DNA of 64,000 bases from JABWBD01 sp040768665 (GCA_040768665.1 JAXGMN010000027.1:1-64000), one strand, 5' to 3'. Numbered from the stretch's first letter, positions 50,574 through 59,886 are shown. Notes: generated from the sequence alone by a model not told the origin. Numbers and translations: made by a program.

Positions 50574-51857
50574 ATGCGACGGCGAGTAGTGGTCACCGGA
50601 ATAGGCTGTGTGACTCCGCTTGGAGCGGATATCGAGACGGTATGGAAACACCTTCTTGCCGGCGACTCCGGGGTCGGCTACATCAGCCTGTTCGACGCCG
50701 GCAGCTTTCCGACGAAAATCGCGGCCGAGGTCCGCAACTGGACGATCGCCGATGCCGGTGAAGACCCCGAGCACTGGAAGCACCAGGGACGCCACACCCA
50801 CTTCGCCGTCGGCGCCGCCAAACAGGCCGTGGCCGATTCGGGCGTCCTCGATGGCAACCTCGACCCCACACGTTTCGGCATTTACACCGGCAGCGGAGAG
50901 GGCCAGCAGGATTTCGATCGCTTCACCCGGATGATGGTTGCTGCCCTCGACGGCGGCAAACTCGACCTGGGCAAGTTCGCACGGAAGGGGTTGGAAATCC
51001 TCAATCCGATCGCCGAGATGGAGCAGGAGCCCAACATGACCGCGGCCCATCTGGCCAGTCTTTTCGACGCCCAGGGGCCAAACGTCAACTGCCTCACGGC
51101 CTGCGCTGCCAGCAGTCAGGCGGTCGGCGAGGCGAGCGAAATCATCCGCGCCGGGGAGGCCGACGTGATGCTTTCCGGCGGCACGCATACGATGATCCAT
51201 CCGTTCGGTGTCACCGGCTTCAACCTTCTGACCGCCTTGAGCACACGCAACGACGAGCCTCAAAAGGCCTCTCGCCCCTTCGACCGCAACCGCGACGGAT
51301 TCGTTCTCGGCGAGGGCTCCGGCATGGTGATTCTCGAGGAGCTGCAACGGGCCAAGGCACGCGGCGCGCACATCTACGGCGAGATCGTCGGATACGGCTC
51401 CACCGCCGACGCCTTTCGCATCACCGACGCTCATCCGGAAGGCCGCGGAGCCATAAGCTGCATGCGTATGGCGCTCGACGACGCCAAGATGAATCCCGGG
51501 GACATCCACTACATCAACGCCCACGGCACCAGCACCTCGGTCAACGACAAGGTGGAGACCCTGGCCGTCAAGCAAGTCTTCGGGGAGCATGCCTACAAGG
51601 TTCCGGTCTCCAGCACCAAGAGCATGATGGGCCACCTCATCGCGGCCGCCGGTGCGACCGAGTTGATCCTCTGCCTGCTGGCGATTCGAGACAATGCCCT
51701 GCCGCCGACCACGAACTACGAAACGCCCGACCCCGACTGCGATCTCGACTACGTTCCCAACGTGGCTCGCCAGCAGCGCTGCGATGTCGCGCTGACCAAC
51801 AGCTTCGGCTTCGGCGGCCAGAACATCACACTCATCGCACGACGCTTCGCCGCCTAG
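50574..51857 (+). CDS. beta-ketoacyl-ACP synthase (FabF/KAS II type)
   Basis: A 427-residue condensing enzyme from the ATG at 50574 (GCAGGAG upstream). The catalytic Cys is in NCLTACAASSQAVGEASEII, and the two His are in INAHGTSTSVNDKVET and MGHLIAAAGATELILC. FDRNRDGFVLGEGSGMVILE and NSFGFGGQNITLIAR complete the fold. An insertion at ~110-150 (FDRFTRMMVAALDGGKLDLG) is longer than in FabF. It elongates acyl-ACP with malonyl-ACP. A hairpin follows directly after the stop. It may be specialised rather than the main KAS II. Confidence 0.92.
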   Translation: MRRRVVVTGIGCVTPLGADIETVWKHLLAGDSGVGYISLFDAGSFPTKIAAEVRNWTIADAGEDPEHWKHQGRHTHFAVGAAKQAVADSGVLDGNLDPTRFGIYTGSGEGQQDFDRFTRMMVAALDGGKLDLGKFARKGLEILNPIAEMEQEPNMTAAHLASLFDAQGPNVNCLTACAASSQAVGEASEIIRAGEADVMLSGGTHTMIHPFGVTGFNLLTALSTRNDEPQKASRPFDRNRDGFVLGEGSGMVILEELQRAKARGAHIYGEIVGYGSTADAFRITDAHPEGRGAISCMRMALDDAKMNPGDIHYINAHGTSTSVNDKVETLAVKQVFGEHAYKVPVSSTKSMMGHLIAAAGATELILCLLAIRDNALPPTTNYETPDPDCDLDYVPNVARQQRCDVALTNSFGFGGQNITLIARRFAA

Positions 51858-51988
51858 GTAGGTCCCGCTTGCCGAGCGGGATCTGGCCGTGCGAATCCGT
51901 TCGTAATCTCGTATCCGTTCTGTTTCGCGTCAAAACGCCCGAACTGGCCGAAAATGGACCCGTTCCCGTGGGCGTGAACGGTTACGTA
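51858..51988. repeat. hairpin (copy D2) joined to a partial IS66-like MITE end (B3)
   Basis: Right after the ketosynthase stop, GTCCCGCTTGCCGAGCGGGA forms a hairpin that is also present at 41170. Further on, CGTCAAAACGCCCGAACTGG with CCGAAAATGGACC and the end GGGCGTGAACGGTTAC (finishing ~51988) match the right half of a B-type MITE; the left half is degraded. This fills the gap before the AMP-binding gene. Confidence 0.65.
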
Positions 51989-52155
51989 GCCTTCAACCGG
52001 CTGTCGCGAGTTCCCCTGCTACCCGACGCAGTTCCCGGTCGGCGCGGCTGGATCTCCCGCCCCGTTGTTCTCCCCCCGCCGAAGCTCTACACTCAATATT
52101 TCCGGCGCCGGCCCCGCTCGGCGCCGATCGCCGTCCCGTTTGGAGATCGAGTGAG

Positions 52156-53883
52156 GTGTCGACCGTCCCGCCATCCTCCCCAGAAGCCGCCAATATCGCC
52201 GCGCGCCTCGCGGCGGTCGCTCGCCGAACGCCTCGCGCCGTTGCTGTCGCCGAAGCCCTCGGAGTCGATCGCCAAGGCAAGCGGCAATACCGGCAGGCAA
52301 CGTTCGAGGAGTTGGACGACGACAGCAACCGTATTGCGGCCGGACTGCGCCGCATGGGCGTTTTTCCGGGGACAAGGCTCGCCCTGCTGGTGCGGCCCGG
52401 AATCGACTTCATTTCGCTGGTCTTCGCGCTGTTTAAAGCCGGCGTTGTCGTCATCCTCATCGACCCCGGCATGGGGAAGCGTAACCTGATCCGATGTCTG
52501 TCCGACGCGGAGCCCCAGGGATTCGTCGCCGTGCCTCTCGTGCACGCAGTGCGAACGATCCTGCGGCCGCGGTTCCCCGCGGCCCGATTCAATGTGACCG
52601 TAGGGCGGCGGTGGTTCTGGGGCGGACCGACCATCGACCAGTTGCGCCGGCAGCCTGCTCCGGATTTCGAGCCCTCCCCGGCGACGAGCAGCGACCCCGC
52701 GGCCATCATCTTCACGACCGGCAGCACGGGGCCTCCCAAAGGTGTCCTTTACGCCCACGGCAACTTCGACGCCCAAGTCGACGAGATTCGCGACTTTTTC
52801 AAGATCCAGCCCGGCGAGATCGATCTGTCCTGTTTCCCGCTGTTCGGTCTGTTCAACTGCGCAATGGGTGTCACCGCGGTGATCCCGCGCATGGACCCCA
52901 CGCGCCCCGCGCGCGTTGACCCGGTCAACATCATCGAGGCGATCCATGATTGGAAAGCGACGCAGGCATTTGGCTCGCCGGCGCTGTGGAACCGTATCGG
53001 CTCGTATTGTCGCGAACATGGGATACGGTTGCCGACGTTGCGGCGAGTCTTGTCCTCCGGAGCGCCCGCGGCAACGCACGTCCTCCAGGCGATGAAGGAT
53101 TGCATCCATCCGGAAGGCGACATGCACACGCCATACGGCGCGACCGAGTCGCTTCCCGTCGCCTCGATCGCAGCCGGCGAGGTGCTCGGCGAGACGGCGG
53201 CCAGGACACGCGAGGGAGCCGGGGTATGCGTCGGCCGCAAGTTCTCGCGGATACGGTGGAAAGTCATCCGCGCCGTCGACGGCCCCATTCGTTCGCTCGA
53301 AGAGGCTGAAGAATTGCCGGCCGGCGAGATCGGAGAACTGATTGTCCATGGGCCGGTAGTCACCCGGCGTTACGTCACTCGGGTCGAGTCGAATGCCCTC
53401 GGAAAGATTCCGGATGGCCAGGCCGTCTGGCATCGGATGGGCGATGTCGGCTATTTCGACTCTCAGGGGCGGTTCTGGTTCTGTGGCCGTATGGCTCATC
53501 GCGTGCTCACCGCCGAAGGCCCGATGTACACGATCCCCTGCGAGGCGATTTTCAACCGGCATCCGGACATCTTTCGCAGTGCTCTGGTCGGCGTCGGGCC
53601 GCCAGGCCGCCAGCGGCCTGTCATGGTGCTCGAGCCGCACCCGGGACGCATGCCGGCCGACGCAGCCGCCAGACGGAAACTGATCGAGGAAATCCGGCAA
53701 CTCGCCCGATCGCAACCTGCCACCGCGAACATCGACGACTTCCTGCTGCATCCGGCGTTCCCCGTCGACATCCGTCACAATGCCAAAATATTTCGCGAAA
53801 AGCTGGCTGTCTGGGCAGCCAAAAGGGTGCGCATTCAGCGGCCGGATCGGATCGTTTCACCGCAAGCGGCCGAAGACTGCTGA
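52156..53883 (+). CDS. OleC-like acyl-activating enzyme (AMP-binding superfamily)
   Basis: A 575-residue ANL-superfamily protein from a GTG at 52156. The P-loop is IIFTTGSTGPPKGVLYAHGN. The region LSCFPLFGLFNCAMGVTAVI, PRMDPTRPARVDP, AFGSPALWNRIGSYCREHG and HTPYGATESLPVASI closely follows the pattern I know from OleC. OleC converts beta-hydroxy acids to beta-lactones on the way to long-chain olefins. AVWHRMGDVGYFDSQGRFWF carries the conserved Asp, and the C-terminal Lys may be in HNAKIFREK. It follows the FAS-like genes and could release their 3-hydroxyacyl product. No OleA, OleB or OleD is in the window. Olefin or beta-lactone formation is inferred. Confidence 0.82.
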   Translation: MSTVPPSSPEAANIAARLAAVARRTPRAVAVAEALGVDRQGKRQYRQATFEELDDDSNRIAAGLRRMGVFPGTRLALLVRPGIDFISLVFALFKAGVVVILIDPGMGKRNLIRCLSDAEPQGFVAVPLVHAVRTILRPRFPAARFNVTVGRRWFWGGPTIDQLRRQPAPDFEPSPATSSDPAAIIFTTGSTGPPKGVLYAHGNFDAQVDEIRDFFKIQPGEIDLSCFPLFGLFNCAMGVTAVIPRMDPTRPARVDPVNIIEAIHDWKATQAFGSPALWNRIGSYCREHGIRLPTLRRVLSSGAPAATHVLQAMKDCIHPEGDMHTPYGATESLPVASIAAGEVLGETAARTREGAGVCVGRKFSRIRWKVIRAVDGPIRSLEEAEELPAGEIGELIVHGPVVTRRYVTRVESNALGKIPDGQAVWHRMGDVGYFDSQGRFWFCGRMAHRVLTAEGPMYTIPCEAIFNRHPDIFRSALVGVGPPGRQRPVMVLEPHPGRMPADAAARRKLIEEIRQLARSQPATANIDDFLLHPAFPVDIRHNAKIFREKLAVWAAKRVRIQRPDRIVSPQAAEDC

Positions 53884-54191
53884 AAACGAGGGGACCGGCT
53901 CCGCAGACCGTGGTGGTTCGACGTCGGGATGAGGCCGGGCCGGAATCGACTCCCGCCCCCTATCCCTTCTGCTCGGAAAGTTTGAACCGTAAACTCCGGT
54001 CGCGGCAGTACTTCGGTTCGTATTGGCAGATCAGCGGCTTTTTGATACGGTATTGGCCAGCTCACGGAGCCCGCTCTCGAATCCGACGAGAACCGGCGGC
54101 CGGGGCAAACGACGCAGGGGTGCGTCGAGGGAATATTGCACGGGTTTGCGGCCGTCAGCGGCCGCGCCGGCCGACAAGGAAGGAGGCCAGC

Positions 54192-54710
54192 ATGACTTCC
54201 GGCCAGAAGCAAGAAGTACGGGTCCATATCCGATGGATGATTCGGCGTGACATGCCTGAGGTGTTGAAGATCGAGTCCGAGTGCTTTGAGTATCCCTGGT
54301 CGGAAGAAGAGTTCATCCGGTGCCTGCGGCAGCGCAATTGCATCGGAATGGTTGCCGAACATGAAGAACGCGTCGTCGGCTTCATGATCTACGAGTTGAA
54401 CAAGACCCGGCTGCACGTTCTCAACTTTGCAGTGGCCGCCGATTTTCGCCGCTGTGGCATCGCCACGCAGATGGTCGCAAAGTTGACCGGAAAGCTCTCG
54501 CCGCAACGTCGAACGCGGATCACGCTCGAAGTGCGGGAAACCAACCTCGCCGCGCAGTTGTTCTTCCGCAACGCGGGTTTCCGGGCCACCTCCGTGCTCC
54601 GCGGCTACTACGAGGACACTCCCGAAGACGCCTACCTGATGCAGTTCCGCTATCGCCCGGAACGCGTCGATGTGGATGTTCCGGAGCACGTCGCTCGGCT
54701 GGCCGGCTGA
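54192..54710 (+). CDS. rimI: ribosomal protein S18-alanine N-acetyltransferase-type GNAT protein
   Basis: A 172-residue acetyltransferase with GAAGGAGGCC upstream of the ATG at 54192. IRRDMPEVLKIESECFEYPW followed by SEEEFIRCLRQRN matches the RimI N-terminus. HVLNFAVAADFRRCGIATQM holds the acetyl-CoA loop, and ITLEVRETNLAAQLFFRNAG is the RimI signature. RimI acetylates the N-terminal Ala of S18, although many RimI-like GNATs have other targets. It is not near tsaB/tsaD here, so the symbol rests on sequence pattern only. Confidence 0.82.
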   Translation: MTSGQKQEVRVHIRWMIRRDMPEVLKIESECFEYPWSEEEFIRCLRQRNCIGMVAEHEERVVGFMIYELNKTRLHVLNFAVAADFRRCGIATQMVAKLTGKLSPQRRTRITLEVRETNLAAQLFFRNAGFRATSVLRGYYEDTPEDAYLMQFRYRPERVDVDVPEHVARLAG

Positions 54711-54777
54711 CCTGCCAACCCTGCAACGAAGTTCGATCCCGCAAGGTGCGCCGCGCGTTGGGCCCGACCGGCCCCCG

Positions 54778-54884
54778 CTCAGAGCTTGCCTCAAGACTGT
54801 CGGGGACTGGCCCATTTTGCGGAGCCTTCGAAGCAAAATGTGCCTGTCCCCTTCTTCGCGGGAGGTTTTGGGACAGGCTCTCAG
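54778..54884. repeat. GGGGAC-type palindromic repeat, copy A5, with extended arms
   Basis: The outer arms CTCAGAGCTTGCCTCAAGAC and GTTTTGGGACAGGCTCTCAG are imperfect complements. Inside is a second palindrome, CGGGGACTGGCCCATTTTGC to GCAAAATGTGCCTGTCCCC. It lies between rimI and the broken HAD gene and ends 9 bases before the latter's stop. Confidence 0.72.
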
Positions 54885-54893
54885 TTCAGCATC

Positions 54894-55640
54894 TCAAAGA
54901 GGGGTGGGGTCGCTCAAGTCGGCCAAAACGAGGTCGGCCGCAGTGGTGCGGAGCAAGTCGACTGAAAAATGGCCCGTCGCCACGGCCACAGCCAGGCAAT
55001 CGTTAGCTTTTGCACAGTCGACGTCGCGAGGCGTGTCGCCCAGCACAACCGTGTCCGCGCACCGGGTCGATTGGCTTTCCTGACAGCTCCGATGCCGCGT
55101 CCATCGCCCAGCGGACCAGCGGACGCGTCCTCGGCCATCGCCGCAGCCGTGGATGACAAACCAATCCGGATCGATGTCCACGTACCGGCGAGCAGGTCAT
55201 GTAGTTGCCCGTGACGAGCCCCAGGACCACGCCGTCCGGTCCGCCGCAATCTCGCCAGCAGATCGAGCACCCCGGCGAGGTCGTGCGGGTGCAACCTCGC
55301 CGCGAAGCAGCTCGAAATAATTCCGCCGGAAGATATCCAGTTGCTCCTCGGTCGCCTCCACGCGATTGGTGGCCAGGGCTTCGACGACGATTTCCGGGTC
55401 GAGTCGGCCGTTGAAATCGATCGTTGCCAGGCTGAACCCCGGGCAGAAGACGCGGCATGCCGCCCGCGTCATCGCACGCACACCTCCGCCGTTGGAAAGC
55501 AGGAGTGTGCCGTCGATGTCGAACAGCAGGAGCTTGGGGGATCTTATGGCGCGGTTCACTTCGCAGACTTGGAAAAGCGATGGCAGCCCGGCTGCTTCAA
55601 ACGCGAAGAGCGGCCTCGCTGCTTGCGGGTCATTCTTCAA
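54894..55640 (-). pseudogene. frameshifted HAD-family phosphatase
   Basis: HAD motif I is intact in the first frame (KLLLFDIDGTLLLSNGGG), followed by FCPGFSLATIDFNGRLDPEI and EEQLDIFRRNYFELLRGEV. After ~55290 the sequence continues in other frames as HDLAGVLDLLARLRR, GVVLGLVTGNYM (motif II), DIDPDWFVIHGCG and finally DTVVLGDTPRDVDCAKAND (motif IV) to a stop at 54894. At least three frame changes are needed. An internal GTG at 55559 may be the true start; bases 55581-55628 carry a C-type repeat. The product would not be functional as written. Confidence 0.72.
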
Positions 55641-56125
55641 GTCTTCGCCGCGTACACCTCGGCGAATTCCAGGATCCAGCGATCGATCGTTTCGGTGAAC
55701 GTGTGGAGATCGACCTCGCCGAGACGCTCGAAATGCGTGCGATTGAAGATCTCACGATTGCGTATCGTGGCCCTTGCGCTCAGCTCCAGGACATTGAACT
55801 CGCTCTGGGGACGGATCGTCATCTCCAGGCGGCTGAAGAAATTGCTGCGCGTTCCCCGATCGGTGATGCCGACGTCGTCCCGGCTGACCGCGGCGCCCCA
55901 GCCTCGTTCGGAGGCCACCGTCTCGAAACGGAAGCCGAGCAGGTGATTTGTCAGACGCCGGAATGCCCGCTCGATATGCTCGGAGAGCTCCAGGCGGTAC
56001 TGCGTGTGCAGCCGGCGTAGTTCCTGTTCGTTCAGTGCCCGTTCGGCGTCGGCGCGGGCGCGTGCATCGCTGGTCCGCTGTCCGCGCTCGATCGCCTTTT
56101 CCAGTCGTTTGTCGAAGTCCGTCAT
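55637..56125 (-). CDS. conserved hypothetical protein with coiled-coil N-terminus
   Basis: A 162-residue protein. Residues 1-55 are charged and heptad-like (KRLEKAIERGQRTSDARARA, EQELRRLHTQYRLELSEHIE), suggesting a coiled coil. The C-terminal part (FRFETVASERGWGAAVSRDD, LELSARATIRNREIFNRTHF) is beta-rich. I do not recognise a named family. It lies between tex and the broken HAD gene on the same strand, with the HAD frame overlapping its stop, so it may have been co-transcribed with it. Confidence 0.7.
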   Translation of the reverse strand: MTDFDKRLEKAIERGQRTSDARARADAERALNEQELRRLHTQYRLELSEHIERAFRRLTNHLLGFRFETVASERGWGAAVSRDDVGITDRGTRSNFFSRLEMTIRPQSEFNVLELSARATIRNREIFNRTHFERLGEVDLHTFTETIDRWILEFAEVYAAKT

Positions 56126-56149
56126 GAATCAAGCAGGCGCCGGTGGCGA

Positions 56150-59100
56150 CTACTTCTTTTTCTTCTTTTTGTCTTGATTGTCCTCGTCGTCCTGACTTTC
56201 CGCAACGCTGCCCGGCTGTTGGGCTTCGAAAAACTGGGCCAGATCGCTGAAGCTTCGCAGCGGGGCCTTCCCTTTCTTCATCTCGTCGGTGATCGGAGTC
56301 ACTGGCTTCGGGCGGGGCTTGGGCCTATGTTCGAATGCGGGGCGCCCCTGGCCCTCGCCTCGGCGCGGCGGCTTGCCTTTCGCGCGACGATCCTGGCGAG
56401 GACGGGGCGGCCTTTCGCCGCGCCCTTCCTCCGGTTTGCCTCGGCGCGGCGGAGCCGGTTTCTCCGCGCCCGGCGGGACCATCGTCAGGGAAACCCGGCG
56501 CCGCTGTTTTTCCACTTCCACCACCCACACCCGGACCGTGTCGCCAACCGTAACCACCTCATGCGGGTCGCGAACGAAACGGTTGGCCAGGCGGCTGACG
56601 TGCACCAGCCCGGTGTCGTGCATGCCGATGTCGATGAACGCGCCGAAATCGACCACGTTGAGCACGGTGCCGGTCAGTTCCATTCCCGGCGTCAGGTCCT
56701 CGAGCTTGAGCACACCCTTCTTGAACATCGGCGGCGGCAAATCTTCGCGAGGATCCCGTCCCGGACGCGCCAGTTGCGTGAGGATGTCCTTCAGGCTCAA
56801 CTCGCCGACGCCAAGCTCCTTCGCCATCGCCGGCACATCCACTTTCGCCGCACGTTCCGCAAGGCCGCTCGCCCCGTCCCGCCGCGAAATCTCCTCGGGC
56901 GTCGCATCGAGTCTGCTCAAGACCCGCTCGGCGATTTCGTAGCTTTCCGGGTGAATCCAGGTTGCGTCAAGCGGCCGGTCGCCGGTCGAAATCTTCAAGA
57001 ATCCGGCCGCCTGGACGAAAGTTGCCTCGCCAAACCCCGCCACCTCGCGGAGCTGTTCGCGGTTGCGAAACGGCCCGTTTTGCATGCGGTGCTCGTAGAC
57101 CCGCCGCGCCGTCAACTGGTTGAGGCCCGACACGTATCTCAGCAGCGCGGGGCTGGCGGTATTTACGTCCACGCCGACGTAGTTCACGCACGATTCGACC
57201 ACTTCGTCGAGCGATGCCTGCAGATGCTTCGCTTTCACGTCGTGCTGGTACATCCCGACGCCGATGTTGGCCGGTTCGATCTTGACCAGTTCGCTCAGCG
57301 GGTCCTGCAGCCGGCGGCCGATGGAAATCGCGCCCCGAAGCGAGGCATCGTACTGCGGAAACTCCTCGCGGCCGGCCTGGCTGGTCGAATAGACGCTGGC
57401 ACCGGCCTCGTTCACCATCACGTACGAAATGCCCTTATCCTTCAACTCCTCGGACATCATCGAGGAAACGAAATCCTCGGCGGTTCGCCCGCCCGTGCCG
57501 TTGCCGATCGCAATGACCGTAAGGTGGTACCGCTCGATGGCTTCGGCGATGGCCCGCCGTGCCTCCTCCCGTCGCTTCTCGGCGCCAACCAGGTAGACCA
57601 TGTGATGCGCCAGCACGTTGCCGAACTGGTCCAGGGCGACCAGTTTGCAGCCGCTCTTGTAGCCGGGGTCCACGGCAAGGACGCGCCGGCCCCGGACCGG
57701 CGGTTGCAACAGCAGACCGCGGAGGTTCTTCGCGAAGACTTCCACCGCATGCTGCTCGGCCTTCTCCGTCAACTCGCGGCGGATCTCGCGTTCCAGGCTG
57801 GGAAGGATCAACCGCACCAGCGCGTCGCGGGCGCAACCGCACAAGAATTCGGTATGCGGATGCTCCGGCGGAACGCACATCTCGTCGACCGTCTGATTCA
57901 TCGCTTCCAGATCGTACTCGATCTTCACCCGCAGCATCTTGGCGCGTTCGCCCCGATTGATTGCCAAAATGCGGTGAGGCGGCAGCTTGACGAGTTCTTC
58001 GCCGAAGTCGAAGTAGTCGCGGAACGACTTGCGTAGTCTCTCCTCGACCCGCTTCCTCTGCTGTTCTCGCTGCCGCTTCTGCTCCGCCTTCAGCGCCTTC
58101 TGCTTCTTCCGCTTCGGGCGGGAAGACTTGGGACCGGCCGCAGGGACTTGTTCGGCCGCCGATCCTCTCGCGGCCGCCGGTTCGACCGACTCGAGTTCCG
58201 CCGTCTCGGAATTGCCGCTTGCCGGAACTACGGTCTCCGGTGCTGTGCTGCCGCCCAATTCCACGGGAGGTTCGAGCTTGCCCTCGGCAGAAGGCTGCTG
58301 CTCCCCTTCTTCCGACCCTTTCTCGTGAGCGGTCTCCGTCGAGACCGTCCCTTCTCCCTCAATTTGCGATGGGTCCTCCGAATCGCCCCCTCCCCCGCCC
58401 GAACTCGGAGGCGGCTCCGGCGGCGAGACAACTTCCGGCGCGTCCTCGACCCCGGTCGGTTCACTGCTCTGCAATGTATTGTCGGGATCGCTGATCTCGG
58501 GGGCCGCGTGTAGCGGCGCGGTCTCCTGCGGACTGACCACGTCCACCTGGGTGAGAAAGTCCTCGCTGAACTCCTCGCCGGGTTCGACTTGGACCACCTC
58601 CGTATCGGCAACGGCGTCGGGCCAGCCGGTCTCCAGCGACTCGATGGGCAGACCGGAACTCGGCATCCCGACCGTCTCGGGCTCTACGTCGAAAGCCGCG
58701 GACAACCGTTCCGCCTGCTGCCCTACCGCGGCCTTTCCTCGCGGCGGTTTCTCGGACTGCGTGCCGCTGGTAACCAACCGCCCCTTTTGCTCGAGAATAT
58801 CGCGAAGCCGCTGCCTCAGTTCCGCCATCTCGCTGAACCGTTCCGCCAGGATGTGTCCGGCGCCGAGAAGCGCGTCGGCGGCGCTTGGCACTTTCCGGTC
58901 AGGGTTGGCGTAGTCGGCGGCTCGCGCGTCCAAATCCTTGCAGATCGGATCGGCCCGATAAATCTCGTCGGCCAAAGGCTCCAGCCCCCGGCTGCGCGCG
59001 GTGGTGGCAAGCGTCTGTTTCCGAGGTTTGTAGGGAAGATAAAGGTCCTCAAGCCGCTTGGTCGTGTCCGCTTCCCGGATCTGGTTGGCCAAATCCTCGC

Positions 59101-59356
59101 TCAGTTTCCCCTGTGACTCAATGGAGCGGAGAATCGTCTGTTTTCGTTCCGCAAGCAACCGCAGTCGGATCAGCCGGCTTTGGATCTCCCGGATTTGCTC
59201 CTCGTCCAAGCCGCCCGTCCGGTCTTTGCGATAGCGGGTAATGAAGGGGACGGTGTTGCCTTCGTCCAGCAATTCCACAGCCGACTGTACCTGTCCAAGC
59301 GGTATGTCGAGGCCGCGGGCCAGATGCCGCAGATTGATTGTTACCGGTTCGGGCAT
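56150..59356 (-). CDS. tex: Tex-family S1 RNA-binding protein with large insertion
   Basis: A 1068-residue Tex, versus about 750-780 in most bacteria. Domain order: N-terminal HTH region (~1-195), a ~240-residue low-complexity acidic/Pro-rich insertion ending in a basic stretch (~196-436), YqgF-like nuclease fold (VRGRRVLAVDPGYKSGCKLV), HhH region (YVGVDVNTASPALLRYVSGL, REQLREVAGFGEATF) and S1 domain (LTPGMELTGTVLNVVDFGAF). A basic, disordered ~105-residue tail follows. Tex is a transcription/RNA-associated factor. The insertion splits the N-terminal and YqgF regions without breaking the frame. The C-terminal run of Lys ends at 56150. Confidence 0.93.
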   Translation of the reverse strand: MPEPVTINLRHLARGLDIPLGQVQSAVELLDEGNTVPFITRYRKDRTGGLDEEQIREIQSRLIRLRLLAERKQTILRSIESQGKLSEDLANQIREADTTKRLEDLYLPYKPRKQTLATTARSRGLEPLADEIYRADPICKDLDARAADYANPDRKVPSAADALLGAGHILAERFSEMAELRQRLRDILEQKGRLVTSGTQSEKPPRGKAAVGQQAERLSAAFDVEPETVGMPSSGLPIESLETGWPDAVADTEVVQVEPGEEFSEDFLTQVDVVSPQETAPLHAAPEISDPDNTLQSSEPTGVEDAPEVVSPPEPPPSSGGGGGDSEDPSQIEGEGTVSTETAHEKGSEEGEQQPSAEGKLEPPVELGGSTAPETVVPASGNSETAELESVEPAAARGSAAEQVPAAGPKSSRPKRKKQKALKAEQKRQREQQRKRVEERLRKSFRDYFDFGEELVKLPPHRILAINRGERAKMLRVKIEYDLEAMNQTVDEMCVPPEHPHTEFLCGCARDALVRLILPSLEREIRRELTEKAEQHAVEVFAKNLRGLLLQPPVRGRRVLAVDPGYKSGCKLVALDQFGNVLAHHMVYLVGAEKRREEARRAIAEAIERYHLTVIAIGNGTGGRTAEDFVSSMMSEELKDKGISYVMVNEAGASVYSTSQAGREEFPQYDASLRGAISIGRRLQDPLSELVKIEPANIGVGMYQHDVKAKHLQASLDEVVESCVNYVGVDVNTASPALLRYVSGLNQLTARRVYEHRMQNGPFRNREQLREVAGFGEATFVQAAGFLKISTGDRPLDATWIHPESYEIAERVLSRLDATPEEISRRDGASGLAERAAKVDVPAMAKELGVGELSLKDILTQLARPGRDPREDLPPPMFKKGVLKLEDLTPGMELTGTVLNVVDFGAFIDIGMHDTGLVHVSRLANRFVRDPHEVVTVGDTVRVWVVEVEKQRRRVSLTMVPPGAEKPAPPRRGKPEEGRGERPPRPRQDRRAKGKPPRRGEGQGRPAFEHRPKPRPKPVTPITDEMKKGKAPLRSFSDLAQFFEAQQPGSVAESQDDEDNQDKKKKKK

Positions 59357-59754
59357 GGATGCACTTCAGACGTCGAGGGGAAAACGACGCAACACTCGTA
59401 TGAATAGAGAGTTAACGACGCCGCATTGTAACTTGATCTCGCCGCCTTGTCGAGGCTCCCTCCCCTGCCTGTGAGGCAAGATCTTCACTCCTCCCCGTTT
59501 CTGAACCATGCCTTGGGACCTTTGCAGGGATAGGACCTGAATCGTACCGGAAAAGCCGCAAATCCGGCAATGCGGGCAATATCGATTCCTTGGGAAAGAT
59601 CCGACCAACGAGACGGCTGCAAAAAAACCGCATTTTCAGTCAGTCAAATCAAACTCGTACGACGCGCCCGGCCGATACAAATAGGCGCAGACCCTGGACG
59701 AGCCGAACAAGCGAGGCTTGCTTAACCCCGTTCGACTCGGTTCCAACCCGGAGA

Positions 59755-59840
59755 GATGAAAAAGGGGACTGGCTCTGCAAAAACTTGTATGCTCGCGCCG
59801 GCAACCCCTGGTAGTTGCGGTGCCTGTCCCCTTTTTCATC
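59755..59840. repeat. GGGGAC-type palindromic repeat, copy A6
   Basis: An 86 bp palindromic element: GATGAAAAAGGGGACTGGCT ... TGCCTGTCCCCTTTTTCATC. The interior contains ACTTGTATGCTCGCGCCGGC. The 12-base sequence GTTCCAACCCGG lies a few bases outside each end (59740-59751 and 59848-59859), consistent with a target-site duplication or an insertion between duplicated bases. Confidence 0.85.
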
Positions 59841-59886
59841 AAACCAGTTCCAACCCGGGATTGAATCCGCAAGGAAGAGTTACGCC

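Noticed and set aside
52093..53778. 561-codon open frame on the minus strand
   Set aside because: Antisense to the OleC-like gene, no domain signal, and composition typical of a shadow frame.
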